Numbered from the stretch's first letter, positions 13,060 through 23,928 are shown. The stretch: 50,079 bases of DNA from an uncultured Pelagibacteraceae bacterium (GCA_902522385.1 CABYVK010000009.1:1-50079), one strand, 5' to 3'. Numbers and translations: made by a program. Notes: a model not told the origin generated them from the letters alone.

Positions 13060-14073
13060 ATTTAGTCTTATTACTGATTTTGCTGCATCAACAACTGCAA
13101 TTTCAGATGCTATGAATTTCATTTGAAGAATCTCTTCTGCGTATCTTTGGTCCGTTTGCATTTTTAGCCCAAGATCAGGAACCATATTTTTGGCACTTGT
13201 ATCTATATAACTTAGAAGTTTAACCATAAAATTTGGTAATTCTCTTTTAGGAAGTTTTTTTGCATGGCTTGGAATATTTTTTGCCATTATTTGTGATAAT
13301 TCAAGAATACTTCTTACTTCAGATCCAACAATCAACCTTCTACCACCAGCACTTTTATTTTTTAAAGATAGAACATGTGCTTTTGCAATATCTTTTACGT
13401 GAGATATCATTACTGAAAACTTTGGTGCGGCTGGAAATTTTCCTTGAAGCAATTGCCTGATATATTCCATTGAAGTACAATTTTTTTCGTTTAAAAAATC
13501 TCCTAAAACAAAGCCAGGATTGATGCAAGTAAGACTACTTTTAAGACCTTTGTTTTCCATAAGATCCCACGCAGCTTTTTCAGCTCTTGTTTTGGATACA
13601 AAATAATCAGTGGTTTTATCCCAGTCTAAATCAGTCCAGTCATTTTCACCAAATGTATAAGGGTTTGACCTGTTTGGTTTTCTGAACATGCATACTATGG
13701 AAGAAGTTTTAACAAAATGTTCAACTCCTGCATTTATTCCAGCATTTAAAACTCTTAAAGTTCCATCTTTTGCAGCTGGAGTGAGCGACTCCCTGTCATT
13801 TGAAACTTTTAGAGGGAAAGGAGAGGCTACATGAATTATATATTTGCAGCCTTCTGCAGCTTCATCCCAACCTTCATCTTTTAACAAATCTAATTCTATA
13901 AAAGATAAATTATTAATTGCTACGTTATTTTCTTCTAATGTTTTTTTTGTTTGTTCAATTGAATTTGAATTCCTAACAGTACCTAAAACTTCGTAACCTG
14001 AATTTAGTAATTCAATAGCAACATGTTTTGCAACAAATCCACTAATGCCTGTGAGTAATACTTTTTCTAACAT
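13051..14073 (-). CDS. Extended SDR, dihydroflavonol-4-reductase-like aldehyde reductase
   Basis: A 340-residue extended short-chain dehydrogenase. It has the cofactor loop TGISGFVAKHVAIELL, VASPFPLKV near residue 90, and the catalytic Tyr and Lys in YFVSKTRAEKAAWDL. The C-terminal substrate domain includes PAAPKFSVMISHVKDIAKAH. Bacterial members reduce aldehydes or ketones; a specific substrate cannot be read. It begins immediately after the trxB stop on the same strand, so the two are likely cotranscribed. Confidence 0.8.
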   Translation of the reverse strand: MLEKVLLTGISGFVAKHVAIELLNSGYEVLGTVRNSNSIEQTKKTLEENNVAINNLSFIELDLLKDEGWDEAAEGCKYIIHVASPFPLKVSNDRESLTPAAKDGTLRVLNAGINAGVEHFVKTSSIVCMFRKPNRSNPYTFGENDWTDLDWDKTTDYFVSKTRAEKAAWDLMENKGLKSSLTCINPGFVLGDFLNEKNCTSMEYIRQLLQGKFPAAPKFSVMISHVKDIAKAHVLSLKNKSAGGRRLIVGSEVRSILELSQIMAKNIPSHAKKLPKRELPNFMVKLLSYIDTSAKNMVPDLGLKMQTDQRYAEEILQMKFIASEIAVVDAAKSVIRLNLA

Positions 14074-15021
14074 TTAATTATGTGAAAGATATTTTTCAGC
14101 CTCTAAAGCTGCCATACATCCCATTCCAGCAGCTGTAACTGCTTGCCTAAATGTTTTGTCCTTAACATCTCCAGCAGCATAAACGCCTGGTACATTAGTC
14201 TCAGTTGAGTCTGGTTTTGTAATTAAATAACCTTCATTATCCATATCTAATTGTTCTTTGAACAAAGAGGTAGCTGGGTCATGACCAATAGCAATAAACA
14301 CTCCATCAAGTTTTAGTTCTTCAACGTTATTAGTTTTAACATTTTTAATTTTTATTCCTTTTACATTTTTGGGCTCTTTGTCACCAATTACATCTTCTAC
14401 AACGGAGTCCCAAATAATTTCTATTTTTTTGTTTTCCATCAATTTTTTCTGAAGCATTTTTTCTGCTCGCAAACTATCACGTCTGTGGATCAATTTAACT
14501 TTAGATGCAAATTTTGTTAGGAACATTGCTTCTTCTACAGCAGCATTACCTCCCCCAACTACAGCAACTTCTTTATCTTTGAAAAAGAAACCATCACATG
14601 TTGCACAAGCCGATACTCCAAAGCCTCTAAATTCTTGTTCTGATTTAATATTTAACCATCTTGCTTGAGCACCTGTTGAAATAATTATGCTATCAGCACT
14701 ATATTTCTGTCCACTGTCTCCGATTGCTTCAAAAGGTTGTGATTTCAAATTCACAGATGCAATATGATCCTCAATCATTTCAGTTCCGACTGCTTTAGCT
14801 TGATCTTTCATTTGATCCATTAACCATGGACCCTGGATTACATCTGCAAATCCTGGATAATTCTCTACATCTGTTGTGGTTGTTAATTGACCACCAGGTT
14901 CAGAACCATAAACTAAAATTGGATTTAACATCGCTCGAGCCGCATAAACTGCTGCTGTGTATCCGGCAGGACCAGATCCAATTATTAACACTTTTGTGTG
15001 TTTAGTTGGATTTTGACTCAT
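14074..15021 (-). CDS. trxB: Thioredoxin-disulfide reductase
   Basis: Cytoplasmic flavoenzyme that reduces thioredoxin with NADPH. Within 315 residues: FAD loop GSGPAGYTAAVYAARA (residues 15-30), redox pair C139 and C142 in ACATCDG, NADPH loop VVGGGNAAVEEAMFL, and the C-terminal FAD motif GVYAAGDVKD. Length and spacing match the low-molecular-weight class. It is divergent from the ELM1-family gene with a 21-base gap, so promoters must overlap coding or adjacent DNA. Confidence 0.96.
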   Translation of the reverse strand: MSQNPTKHTKVLIIGSGPAGYTAAVYAARAMLNPILVYGSEPGGQLTTTTDVENYPGFADVIQGPWLMDQMKDQAKAVGTEMIEDHIASVNLKSQPFEAIGDSGQKYSADSIIISTGAQARWLNIKSEQEFRGFGVSACATCDGFFFKDKEVAVVGGGNAAVEEAMFLTKFASKVKLIHRRDSLRAEKMLQKKLMENKKIEIIWDSVVEDVIGDKEPKNVKGIKIKNVKTNNVEELKLDGVFIAIGHDPATSLFKEQLDMDNEGYLITKPDSTETNVPGVYAAGDVKDKTFRQAVTAAGMGCMAALEAEKYLSHN

Positions 15022-15042
15022 ATGAAAGCTATATAGTGATTA

Positions 15043-15987
15043 ATGACTAAATTAAAAGGTATTTTATTAACTCAAGGTATGCATGGAATGATAAGCCAAG
15101 TTGAGGGACTGGCTAAAGCTCTAGATATTGAATTCACACACCAGAAGGTTGAACTAAATAATTTCTGGAATTTATTGCCACCAAAATTTACTCCTGTTTC
15201 ACAAAATGTTTATAAAAAAATAGATCATTTGGATTTTGATATAATTATATCTTGTGGAAGAAAGAGCGTAATTCCGTCAATTCATTTAAAAAGTATTTCA
15301 AATAAAAAGGTGTTTAACATCCATATCCAAGATCCAAAAGTAGATTTAAATCATTTTGATTTTGTAATATCTCCTGAACACGATGGAATAAATGGTTCAA
15401 ATGTAATTCCTACCAAAGGAGCCATACATTATCTTACAATTAACGAAATCGAGCACAACAAATATTATTTAAAATCATTTATAAAAAAAGATAATAGAAA
15501 AATTTGGTCTTTAATTTTGGGTGGGCCTACCAAGTATTATGATTATTCAACAAAAAATATGAAACATATTTTTTCAATTTTCTATAAATTGCTAAAGAAA
15601 CATAACTTTCAACTGGTTGTAATTCCATCAATGAGAACACCATTGAATACGATCCATTATGCTAAAGAATTTTTTGGAGAAAATCATACTATTATAATGG
15701 ATGTTGATAAAAAAGCTTATTTATCAGCCCTTGGTTTGTCTGAAAATATTGTAGTTACCTGTGACTCTAGCTCAATGATATCAGAAGCAGCTTTGACTGG
15801 TAAACCCATTTATGTAGCAAATATTTTACCGAAAAGAAATGATAAGAGATTTCAAAAATTTAGAAGTTTATTTAGAGAATTAAATATTACAAGAAATTTG
15901 GGAGAAGAAATAGAATATTGGAACTATGAAAAACTTGACGAAACTAATAGAGTTGCAAAAATATTAAAAAGTAAAATTCAAAGTTAA
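15043..15987 (+). CDS. ELM1-family protein (mitochondrial fission ELM1-like, DUF1022)
   Basis: A 314-residue protein that looks like a GT-B-fold glycosyltransferase relative: GILLTQGMHGMISQVEGLAKAL at the N-terminus, IISCGRKSVIPSIHLK, IWSLILGGPTKYYDY, and the C-terminal nucleotide-sugar-like VTCDSSSMISEAALTGKPIYV. The plant homologue ELM1 recruits a dynamin to mitochondria; bacterial homologues are common in alphaproteobacteria and uncharacterised. It is joined by a TAATG overlap to the 2OG-Fe(II) oxygenase gene, suggesting a joint function. Confidence 0.85.
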   Translation: MTKLKGILLTQGMHGMISQVEGLAKALDIEFTHQKVELNNFWNLLPPKFTPVSQNVYKKIDHLDFDIIISCGRKSVIPSIHLKSISNKKVFNIHIQDPKVDLNHFDFVISPEHDGINGSNVIPTKGAIHYLTINEIEHNKYYLKSFIKKDNRKIWSLILGGPTKYYDYSTKNMKHIFSIFYKLLKKHNFQLVVIPSMRTPLNTIHYAKEFFGENHTIIMDVDKKAYLSALGLSENIVVTCDSSSMISEAALTGKPIYVANILPKRNDKRFQKFRSLFRELNITRNLGEEIEYWNYEKLDETNRVAKILKSKIQS

Positions 15988-16649
15988 TGTCATTTTTAAA
16001 TTCAATTAAAAATAATTCGAAACAATACAATTTCCCTTTTGATCATTGGGAATATAGCAATGCTTTATCAGAAGAAGCAATTGATGAAATAGTGAAAGCA
16101 GATATTCCTGATGTGAGTAAACACAATCTTAATTACGATGGTACTAGAGCAATAGATGGTGGAGCTGCAGAATTTAGAGAAGGAATAGCCTCTGGAGGAC
16201 AAGCAATAAAATTTAGATGTTTTATAAATAAAGAAAATTCAACTCAATTTCCAAATTTAGTAAAATTTATAAACGAGCTTCAATCTAAAGAAACTTATGA
16301 AACAATATCTAAAATGATAAATAAGAATTTATCAAATTCTTATGTAAGAGTTGAAGTTATATGTGATCGAGAAGGTTTTTGGCTTAAACCTCATTGCGAT
16401 ATAAAAGAAAAACTTATGTCAGGGTTGATATTTGTTAATAAAACAAATGAGTCTGAGGACTTAGGAACAGATTTTTATAATGAAAAATTAGAGAAAGTTA
16501 AAACACTTCCTTATAAACATAATTACGGTTATCTTTTTACCAGTGGACCTAACACTTGGCATGGTATGGAAAAGAAAAAAATTGTTAAAGAAAGACGGTG
16601 TATTCAAGTAAATTATGTTACTTTTGAAACTGATTGGAGAGTTGAATAG
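15987..16649 (+). CDS. 2OG-Fe(II) oxygenase superfamily protein
   Basis: A 220-residue protein whose core has the iron facial triad H136-x-D138 (PHCDIKE) and H192 (TWHGME), with a 2-oxoglutarate arginine about ten residues later (KERRCIQVNYV). The double-stranded beta-helix pattern (GLIFVNK, GTDFYN, YGYLFTSGPNTWHG) supports the fold. Several SAR11 and cyanophage 2OG oxygenases are of this general form; the substrate is unknown. Its start overlaps the ELM1-family stop, and it ends 3 bases from the convergent Anbu gene. Confidence 0.8.
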   Translation: MSFLNSIKNNSKQYNFPFDHWEYSNALSEEAIDEIVKADIPDVSKHNLNYDGTRAIDGGAAEFREGIASGGQAIKFRCFINKENSTQFPNLVKFINELQSKETYETISKMINKNLSNSYVRVEVICDREGFWLKPHCDIKEKLMSGLIFVNKTNESEDLGTDFYNEKLEKVKTLPYKHNYGYLFTSGPNTWHGMEKKKIVKERRCIQVNYVTFETDWRVE

Positions 16650-16652
16650 TTT

Positions 16653-17378
16653 TTATTTTTCCCAATCAAACCTTGGAAAAGAATCGAAAACTTTAAAAAT
16701 ACCCTCAGACCATTGATTACAAACCTTTGAATAATTTTCATCCGTAATATTTAAACACTCAAGTGTAGATAGATTATCTGCATCTTTTTTTAGCACTGCA
16801 AAATCTATTGGAGGCCCAACAGTAAGATCACTTTTTAATGTAGAATCCATTGAAATCAGAGCACATCTTGATGCATCACCGATTGAAACATTTGGTTTAA
16901 TAACCCTATCAAGGATTGGTTTTCCATATTTGACCTCCCCAATTACAAGATACGGTTTACTGTCAGCTGGCCTTATATAATTTCCTTGAGGATAAACTAA
17001 ATATAATTCATGTTGCTGACCCTTAATTTGTCCGCCAACTATAAATGTTGAACCAAGTAAGACATTATCTGTATTAATTCCTTGAGGTGATGAGTGCTCA
17101 ATATTTAAAGATCCTATATAAGATGCGATTTGTTCAAAATCATTACAAGTGTTTAAATTCATTATACCTGTAGTGCTTTTTAAATCTTTTTCGATTGATT
17201 TATAAACTGCTTGAGAGGTACCTAAATTCCCAGAAGTAACTATTACAACTGTTCTATCACCTACATCGTGAGTCATCATTTTAGAATAAATATTTACATT
17301 ATCTAATCCAGCATTTGTCCTTGAGTCTGATGCAAACACAAGACCGTCATTTGTTTTAATTCCTATGCAGTAAGTCAT
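16653..17378 (-). CDS. Anbu-type proteasome-like protease (COG3484)
   Basis: An Ntn-hydrolase of 241 residues that begins Met-Thr-Tyr-Cys. Removal of the methionine would expose the catalytic threonine, as in proteasome beta subunits. The first 70 residues (GIKTNDGLVFASDSRTNAGL, KMMTHDVGDRTVVIVTSGNLGTSQAV) match the bacterial Anbu group (ancestral beta subunit). Anbu usually lies with a circularly permuted ATP-grasp, an alpha-E protein and a transglutaminase-like protease. Here only the ATP-grasp is present, divergently, 112 bases away. Anbu self-assembles into rings and its substrates are unknown. Confidence 0.88.
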   Translation of the reverse strand: MTYCIGIKTNDGLVFASDSRTNAGLDNVNIYSKMMTHDVGDRTVVIVTSGNLGTSQAVYKSIEKDLKSTTGIMNLNTCNDFEQIASYIGSLNIEHSSPQGINTDNVLLGSTFIVGGQIKGQQHELYLVYPQGNYIRPADSKPYLVIGEVKYGKPILDRVIKPNVSIGDASRCALISMDSTLKSDLTVGPPIDFAVLKKDADNLSTLECLNITDENYSKVCNQWSEGIFKVFDSFPRFDWEK

Positions 17379-17490
17379 TAAGTAAAATAATTAGTTAACT
17401 ATAACATTTTTTTAAAATCAATTAAAAGCATAACTGATATATCAAAAATGCATTTGCTTATTTTATTTAAGTATTAAACACTATAATTCT

Positions 17491-18936
17491 ATGGTCTCAA
17501 AACTTTGGAAAAACTATAACTCAAGCCATGCTTATGATGGTTATTTTACTAAAGATAATAAACTTCGAAAACACGCTGCAATAATTTCATCAATTTTAGA
17601 AAGATACGGTAAAAAAAAACTTCAAGAAATTGAAAAAAATTGTCAAAGTACAATTAGTGCTAGAGGTATTAATTTTAGAGTATATGCAGCTAACAATAGG
17701 GCAGAAGAAAAAAAATGGCCCCTTGATATAATACCAAGAATAATACCAAAAACACAATGGAATAAAGTTTCAAAGGGTTTAAAGCAGCGTGTGAAGGCGT
17801 TAAATTTATTTATTGATGATGTTTATAATCAAAAAAAAATATTCAAAGATAAAGTAGTACCAAATGAAATTATTTTTAATTCTCCATTTTATGTAAAGGA
17901 ATGTGAAGGTTTTTCTCCTAAACACAAAGCTTGGTCAAATATTTCTGGAATTGATTTAATTAGAAATACTAATGGTGATTATTTAGTTTTAGAGGATAAT
18001 TTAAGAGTACCCTCGGGTGTATCTTACATGCTTGAAAACAGGATGGTGATGCGAGATGTATTTCCTGAATTGTTTACAAGATATAAAGTTGCATCAATTC
18101 ATCAATACACAAATAAATTATTTAACTGCATGGTTGAATGTATTCCAAAAAAAACTTCAAACCCTCATATGGTAGTTTTAACACCTGGTATATATAACTC
18201 TGCTTATTTTGAGCACTCTTTCCTAGCTGAACAGATGGGTATTGCTTTGGTTGAGGGAAAAGATTTATTTGTAGAGAACGATATTGTTTATATGAAGACT
18301 GTCAAAGGTCCATTAAAGGTTGATTGTATCTATAGACGTCTTGATGACAACTTTTTAGATCCAAAAGTATTTTTCAAAAATTCACTGATTGGGGTGCCAG
18401 GATTATTTAAAAGCTGGCGCAAAGGAAATGTTGGAATAATCAATGCAATCGGAACAGGTGTTGCTGACGACAAGGTGGTTTACTCTTATGTTAACAAAAT
18501 GATTGTTTATTATCTAGGTGAACAACCTATCTTAAATCAGGTAGAAACTTACTTATGTCATAATAAAAATGAGAGAAACTATGTTATTGAAAATATTTCT
18601 AAGTTAGTCGTTAAACCTGCTAACGCATCTGGTGGTTATGGTATAATGATTGGTCCTAAAGCAGACAAAAAAGAAAGAGATGAAGTAATAGCTAAAATCA
18701 AAAAAAATCCAAGAGAATATATTGCACAACCTCTTGAAACTCTTTCAACTGCACCGACAATTACTGAAAATGATATTGAACCAAGACATCTCGATTTAAG
18801 ACCATTTGTACTTAGTGGAAAAACTACATATGTCAGCACAGGTGGATTAACTAGGGTTGCGCTTAGGAAAGGGAGTACAATTGTAAATAGTTCGCAAGGT
18901 GGAGGGTCTAAAGACACTTTAATTGTTGATGTATAG
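17491..18936 (+). CDS. Circularly permuted ATP-grasp protein (COG2308)
   Basis: A 481-residue protein with the family's N-terminal half (ISARGINFRVYA, PLDIIPRIIP, the segment LVLEDNLRVPSGVSYMLENR) and the C-terminal ATP-grasp portion (GTGVADDKVVYSYV, LVVKPANASGGYGIMIGPKA, YIAQPLETLSTAPTI, HLDLRPFVLSG). This is the circularly permuted type 2 ATP-grasp that accompanies Anbu and is thought to form peptide-like bonds. It is divergent from the Anbu gene, and 17379-17490 should hold both promoters. No alpha-E or transglutaminase gene follows; carB arrives 2 bases later in the opposite direction. Confidence 0.88.
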   Translation: MVSKLWKNYNSSHAYDGYFTKDNKLRKHAAIISSILERYGKKKLQEIEKNCQSTISARGINFRVYAANNRAEEKKWPLDIIPRIIPKTQWNKVSKGLKQRVKALNLFIDDVYNQKKIFKDKVVPNEIIFNSPFYVKECEGFSPKHKAWSNISGIDLIRNTNGDYLVLEDNLRVPSGVSYMLENRMVMRDVFPELFTRYKVASIHQYTNKLFNCMVECIPKKTSNPHMVVLTPGIYNSAYFEHSFLAEQMGIALVEGKDLFVENDIVYMKTVKGPLKVDCIYRRLDDNFLDPKVFFKNSLIGVPGLFKSWRKGNVGIINAIGTGVADDKVVYSYVNKMIVYYLGEQPILNQVETYLCHNKNERNYVIENISKLVVKPANASGGYGIMIGPKADKKERDEVIAKIKKNPREYIAQPLETLSTAPTITENDIEPRHLDLRPFVLSGKTTYVSTGGLTRVALRKGSTIVNSSQGGGSKDTLIVDV

Positions 18937-18938
18937 AT

Positions 18939-21900
18939 TTATATATCTTGAAGAGAATTAACTTCTAATTTTTTTGTTTTAAGTGATTTGATTGCCTCCA
19001 GACATGCTTGAGCTGTTGACATATTAGTGCAATAAGGAACTTTATTTTTAAGCGTTGCTCTTCTTAAAGCTATAGCATCACTTAATCGATATTCAGTGTT
19101 TCCACCTCCAGTATTTATCACTAATGCAATCTTTTTAGAGTCTAAAACATCTACTATATGAGGAGTGCCACTGCTAACTTTATTAATAATTTTACATTTC
19201 ATCCCATGTTTTCGAATATATTCAGCAGTTCCTCTAGTTGCACATAATTTAAACTTTAGTTTAAGAAGTGCTTTTGCTAAATCTATTCCTTCATCTTTGT
19301 GACTATCTTTGAGAGATATAAAAGCTAATCCTTGTTTTGGTAATGAGTTAGCAGCTGCGATCTGACTTTTTGCAAAAGCCATTCCAAAATTTTTATCAAA
19401 TCCCATAACTTCTCCAGTTGATTTCATTTCAGGCCCTAACAATAAGTCACTGTTTGGAAATTTATTAAATGGGAATACAGCCTCTTTCACTGCATACATA
19501 CCTTTGGATTTATCTCTTAAATTAAACTTAGATAATTTTTCTCCAGCCATTACTCTTGATGCAATTTTAGCTAGAGGAAGACCTTTTGCTTTTGATACAA
19601 AAGGAACTGTTCGACTTGCTCTAGGATTTACTTCAATCACATAAATTTCATCTTTTTTAATTGCAAATTGTATATTCATGAAACCTTTTACATTTAAAGC
19701 TATCGCCAATTTTTTAGTTTGATTTTCTATTTCTTTAAGAAGGTATGGTTTAATTGAAACTGGGGGCAGGCTACATGCCGAATCTCCTGAATGAATTCCA
19801 GCCTCTTCGATGTGCTGCATAATGCCAGCAACATGCACTTGTTTTCCATCTGATATAGCATCTACATCAACTTCCATTGCGTGATCAATAAATTTATCAA
19901 TCAAAATTGGATTTTCCTCAGCAGCTTTAAATGCTTCCTCAACAAATTTTTTAAGCTGATTTTTTTCATGAACAATTTCCATTGCTCTTCCGCCCAAAAC
20001 ATAAGATGGCCTCACCATTAATGGCAATCCAATTTTATCTGCAATTTTTATTGCTTGATTAAATGTTTTTGCAATTCCACTTTCTGCCTGTTTCAATTTT
20101 AATTTATTCAATAAATTTCTAAAACGGTCTCTATCTTCTGCTAAATCAATCGATGTATATTGCGTTCCTAAAATTGGAAGCTTGTTGTCATGTAAAAATT
20201 TGGCAAGTTTAATTGGAGTTTGTCCACCAAACTGAGCTATCACACCTATCAGATTTCCTTTTTCTTGTTCTTTTTTAATTATGTTAAAAACGTACTCTTC
20301 TTTTAAAGGTTCGAAGTATAATCGATCACTTGTATCATAGTCTGTTGATACCGTTTCAGGGTTACAATTTACCATTATTGTCTCAAAGCCAGCATCTTTT
20401 AATGAAAAACTAGCCTGACAACAGCAATAATCAAACTCAATTCCTTGACCAATTCTATTTGGACCTCCCCCAAGAATAATTATTTTTTTCTTATTAGATG
20501 GATTAGCTTCACATTCTGAGTTAATTGAAAAATTTCTTTGATATGTTGAATACATATACGGAGTAAAAGATTTGAATTCAGCTGCACAAGTATCTACTTT
20601 TTTATAAACTGGAAGTATTTTAAGGGCAGATCTTTTTCGTCTAATAATTTCCTCAGAAGTTTTGGTTAATTCTGAAAGTTTTTTGTCTGAAAATCCTATT
20701 GATTTTATTTTATTAAATTCTACAAAATCTTTAGGAAGTCCCTTGATTTTAATTTGTGTTTCATATTCAACTAATTCTTTAATTTGTTCTAAAAACCAAG
20801 GGTCAATTTTAGACAAATTGTATATTCTCTTTAAGTTTATTTTTTTTCTAATTGCTTCTGCAACAAGTAATATCTTATTTGGAATAGTCTCTTTAAGTTT
20901 CTTTTCAATTTGTTTTTTATTTAAATCAAAAATTCTGTCTAAACCTGAAAAACCTGTCTCTAGAGACACCAAAGCCTTTTGTAGAGATTCTTTAAAGTTT
21001 CTTCCTATTGCCATTGCTTCACCTACTGATTTCATTGATGTCCCTAAAATTGCAGGTGAAGTAGAAAATTTTTCAAATGTAAATCTTGGAATTTTAGTTA
21101 CAACATAATCTATACTTGGTTCAAATGACGCTGGTGTAACTTTAGTTATTTCATTTTTTAATTCATCTAGAGTATAGCCAACTGCTAATTTTGCAGCAAC
21201 TTTTGCAATAGGAAATCCAGTTGCTTTTGATGCAAGTGCTGATGATCTTGATACACGTGGGTTCATTTCAATTACAACCATTCGACCATTTTTAGGGTTG
21301 ATAGCAAACTGAACATTTGATCCTCCAGTTTCAACTCCAATTTTTCTTAAACATGCAATAGATGCATTTCTCATTACCTGGTACTCTTTATCTGTAAGTG
21401 TAAGAGCTGGTGCAATTGTAACCGAGTCACCAGTATGAATTCCCATTGGATCTATATTTTCAATTGAGCAAATGATGATGCAATTATCTTTCTTATCTCT
21501 TACTACCTCCATCTCAAATTCTTTCCAACCTTCCAAGCATTCCTCTACTAGAACTTGGCCTACAGGAGACTCATGCAATCCGTTTTTTACAATTTTAAAA
21601 TAATCTTTTTTAGTTTTTGCAATTCCTCCACCAAGACCACCAAGTGTAAAGGCAGGCCTTATGATTGCTGGTAATCCAATTTTTTTTAACACTTTTGATG
21701 CTTGGTTATTGTTATTAACAATTTCAGATTTTGGTAAATCTAAACCAATATCAATCATATTTTTTCTAAATTTCTTTCTGTCCTCAGCATTAGAAATTGC
21801 TTTAGAATTTGCTCCTATTAATTCAATTTTGTATTTTTTTAAAATTCCTTTTTTCTCTGCTTCCATTGCAAGGTTAAGTGCAGTTTGACCACCCATTGTT

Positions 21901-22163
21901 GGTAGAATTGCATCTGGTTTTTCTTTCTTGAGAATTTTTTCTAATACATCAAGTGTAATGGGCTCAATATAAGTTTTATCCGCAACATCTGGATCAGTCA
22001 TAATTGTTGCTGGATTTGAATTTATTAAGACTACTTTATAACCTTCATCTTTTAGAGCTTTACATGCTTGCGTACCTGAATAGTCAAATTCACATGCTTG
22101 TCCTATAATTATTGGACCAGCTCCCACAACTAGTATTTTTTTAATATCTTTTCTTTTTGGCAT
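18939..22163 (-). CDS. carB: Carbamoyl-phosphate synthase large subunit
   Basis: The 1074-residue synthase makes carbamoyl phosphate from bicarbonate, ammonia from CarA and two ATP, for arginine and pyrimidines. Both internally repeated halves are visible: [21 protein letters not shown] at the start and [19 protein letters not shown] about residue 555. Each is followed by ATP-grasp motifs ([11 protein letters not shown] and [22 protein letters not shown]). The C-terminal MGS-like allosteric domain is present ([20 protein letters not shown]). It overlaps carA by 23 bases and follows it. Confidence 0.98.
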   Translation of the reverse strand: MPKRKDIKKILVVGAGPIIIGQACEFDYSGTQACKALKDEGYKVVLINSNPATIMTDPDVADKTYIEPITLDVLEKILKKEKPDAILPTMGGQTALNLAMEAEKKGILKKYKIELIGANSKAISNAEDRKKFRKNMIDIGLDLPKSEIVNNNNQASKVLKKIGLPAIIRPAFTLGGLGGGIAKTKKDYFKIVKNGLHESPVGQVLVEECLEGWKEFEMEVVRDKKDNCIIICSIENIDPMGIHTGDSVTIAPALTLTDKEYQVMRNASIACLRKIGVETGGSNVQFAINPKNGRMVVIEMNPRVSRSSALASKATGFPIAKVAAKLAVGYTLDELKNEITKVTPASFEPSIDYVVTKIPRFTFEKFSTSPAILGTSMKSVGEAMAIGRNFKESLQKALVSLETGFSGLDRIFDLNKKQIEKKLKETIPNKILLVAEAIRKKINLKRIYNLSKIDPWFLEQIKELVEYETQIKIKGLPKDFVEFNKIKSIGFSDKKLSELTKTSEEIIRRKRSALKILPVYKKVDTCAAEFKSFTPYMYSTYQRNFSINSECEANPSNKKKIIILGGGPNRIGQGIEFDYCCCQASFSLKDAGFETIMVNCNPETVSTDYDTSDRLYFEPLKEEYVFNIIKKEQEKGNLIGVIAQFGGQTPIKLAKFLHDNKLPILGTQYTSIDLAEDRDRFRNLLNKLKLKQAESGIAKTFNQAIKIADKIGLPLMVRPSYVLGGRAMEIVHEKNQLKKFVEEAFKAAEENPILIDKFIDHAMEVDVDAISDGKQVHVAGIMQHIEEAGIHSGDSACSLPPVSIKPYLLKEIENQTKKLAIALNVKGFMNIQFAIKKDEIYVIEVNPRASRTVPFVSKAKGLPLAKIASRVMAGEKLSKFNLRDKSKGMYAVKEAVFPFNKFPNSDLLLGPEMKSTGEVMGFDKNFGMAFAKSQIAAANSLPKQGLAFISLKDSHKDEGIDLAKALLKLKFKLCATRGTAEYIRKHGMKCKIINKVSSGTPHIVDVLDSKKIALVINTGGGNTEYRLSDAIALRRATLKNKVPYCTNMSTAQACLEAIKSLKTKKLEVNSLQDI

Positions 22164-23337
22164 TTTTTTTCATGTTGTTAATAAATTCTTGAAACAAATA
22201 AACACTATCTTGAGGTCCCGGATTAGATTCCGGATGATATTGAACTGAAAAGACTGGTTTATTTTTTAGTTTGATACCTTCAATACTGTTATCAAATAAA
22301 GATTTATGTGTGACCTCAACATTTTTTGGTAACGTTTCTTTAACCACTTCAAACCCATGGTTTTGACTCGTTATCTCAACATTGTCACGAATTAAATTTT
22401 TAACGGGGTGATTTGCTCCTCTATGACCAAGTTTCATTTTCTTTGTTTTACCACCTAATGCTAATGCTAAAATTTGATGACCCAAACAAATACCAAATAT
22501 TGGTAAATTTTTTTTAATTAGATCTTTAATAATGTCTATAGCATATTTCCCCGTTGCAGCTGGATCACCAGGACCATTTGATAAAAATATTCCATTTGGT
22601 TTCAAACTTAATATTTTTTGCGCGCTGGTTTTACAAGAAACGACAGTAACTTTGCAATTAAAGTCAGAGAAATATCTTAGGATATTTTTTTTAATTCCAT
22701 AATCAACTGCAACAACATGAAATGAGTTCTTATTATTTTTTTTATATCCAAGTTCTTTTTTCCACGTTTTGAGACCTTTCCAAATATAATTTTTTTGGGT
22801 TGAAACTACTTCTGCGAGATCAAGATTTTTTAATCCACTCCATTTAATTGTAGAGTTGGTCAATTTATTAATATTAAACTTTCCTTTTTTTGAATAACTA
22901 ATCGTGCCTTTTGGTGCACCTTTGTCTCTTATAAAGTTTGTAAGGCTTCTGGTGTCTAAGCCAGTAATTCCAACAATTTTATTTTTCTTTAGCCAAGTAT
23001 CTAAATGTACTAATGATCTGTAGTTTGATGGTGAACTTATTTCAGAGTTAACTATCACTCCTCTAGCCCATATTTTATCAGATTCATGATCTTCTCTATT
23101 AGTTCCAACATTTCCAATATGAGGAAAGGTAAAGTTAATAATTTGACCTGCGTATGATGGATCGGAGATGATTTCTTGATAGCCTGTTAAGGATGTATTA
23201 AAGCAAACTTCGCCTGTGGCTTCTCCCTGGTATCCAAGCCCAATTCCTTTGAATACTTTTTTATTTTCAAGAACTAAAACGCCTGTATTGATTTGAGATT
23301 TTATTTTTGAGTTAGTTTTTTTTACTTTTTTGATCAA
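22141..23337 (-). CDS. carA: Carbamoyl-phosphate synthase small subunit
   Basis: Glutamine amidotransferase subunit of 398 residues that feeds ammonia to CarB. The N-terminal CPSase domain has [20 protein letters not shown] and [10 protein letters not shown]. The class I glutaminase has nucleophile C284 in FGICLGHQ and, near the end, the His-Glu pair in [10 protein letters not shown]. It is the first gene of the carAB pair; the divergent yqeY lies 126 bases upstream. Confidence 0.98.
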   Translation of the reverse strand: MIKKVKKTNSKIKSQINTGVLVLENKKVFKGIGLGYQGEATGEVCFNTSLTGYQEIISDPSYAGQIINFTFPHIGNVGTNREDHESDKIWARGVIVNSEISSPSNYRSLVHLDTWLKKNKIVGITGLDTRSLTNFIRDKGAPKGTISYSKKGKFNINKLTNSTIKWSGLKNLDLAEVVSTQKNYIWKGLKTWKKELGYKKNNKNSFHVVAVDYGIKKNILRYFSDFNCKVTVVSCKTSAQKILSLKPNGIFLSNGPGDPAATGKYAIDIIKDLIKKNLPIFGICLGHQILALALGGKTKKMKLGHRGANHPVKNLIRDNVEITSQNHGFEVVKETLPKNVEVTHKSLFDNSIEGIKLKNKPVFSVQYHPESNPGPQDSVYLFQEFINNMKKNAKKKRY

Positions 23338-23401
23338 TTACAACTCATAAGTTAAAGGTTAATACAATAATTGCTTTATTATCGCAACAGAGATGTAATA
23401 T

Positions 23402-23423
23402 AAAATTGTAAAAAAACAATTTT
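23402..23423. repeat. Inverted repeat between carA and yqeY
   Basis: Perfect 7-base arms AAAATTG and CAATTTT separated by 8 bases, in the 126-base divergent spacer. It could be a small hairpin or a dyad operator controlling carA or yqeY. Such A+T arms arise easily by chance in this DNA, so weight is low. Confidence 0.35.
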
Positions 23424-23463
23424 TCTTTTGAAGAATTTTTTCTTTAAAGTAGATTAAAAAATT

Positions 23464-23928
23464 ATGTCATTAAAACAGACTATCGAAAACGAATATAAAA
23501 ATGCTTTAAAATCTAAAGATAAAAATAAAATATCAACCTATAGGTTAATATTATCCTCCATTAAAGATTTGGACATTGTTAATAGATCTGGTCCTAACAA
23601 AAAAGAAACTGATGATGAGGACATTAAGAAACTTTTAAAAAAAATGGTTAAACAAAGAGCCGAATCGATCGATATTTATAAAAAAAATAATAGAACAGAT
23701 TTGTTAGAGATTGAGCAAAATGAATATGATATTTTAACAAGTTTTTTACCAAAGCAGCTTGGCGAAGACGAAACCAAGAAAATTTGTGCAGATATTATTT
23801 CGAAAATTGGAGCAAATTCATTAAAAGATATGGGAAAAGTTATGGGTGAGCTCAAAAAAAATCATGCAGACGAAATTGATTTTTCCAAAGCTGGTTCAAT
23901 GATTAAAGAATTGTTAAACAATAAATGA
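23464..23928 (+). CDS. GatB/YqeY domain protein
   Basis: A 154-residue helical protein of the YqeY family: MSLKQTIENEYKNALKSKDK and TYRLILSSIKDLDI at the N-terminus, EDIKKLLKKMVKQRAESIDIY in the middle, and the C-terminal GANSLKDMGKVMGELKKNHADEID with DFSKAG. It resembles the tail domain of GatB and is proposed to bind tRNA; the role of the standalone protein is unsettled. In many alphaproteobacteria it precedes dnaG and rpoD, as here. Its stop overlaps the dnaG start by 4 bases. Confidence 0.92.
   Translation: MSLKQTIENEYKNALKSKDKNKISTYRLILSSIKDLDIVNRSGPNKKETDDEDIKKLLKKMVKQRAESIDIYKKNNRTDLLEIEQNEYDILTSFLPKQLGEDETKKICADIISKIGANSLKDMGKVMGELKKNHADEIDFSKAGSMIKELLNNK

Noticed and set aside
16649..18939. 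Very short convergent junctions (2-4 bases) without terminators as a special signal
   Set aside because: Such packing recurs throughout the window (for example ilvE/pgsA and the SDR pair near 13055) and fits ordinary genome streamlining.
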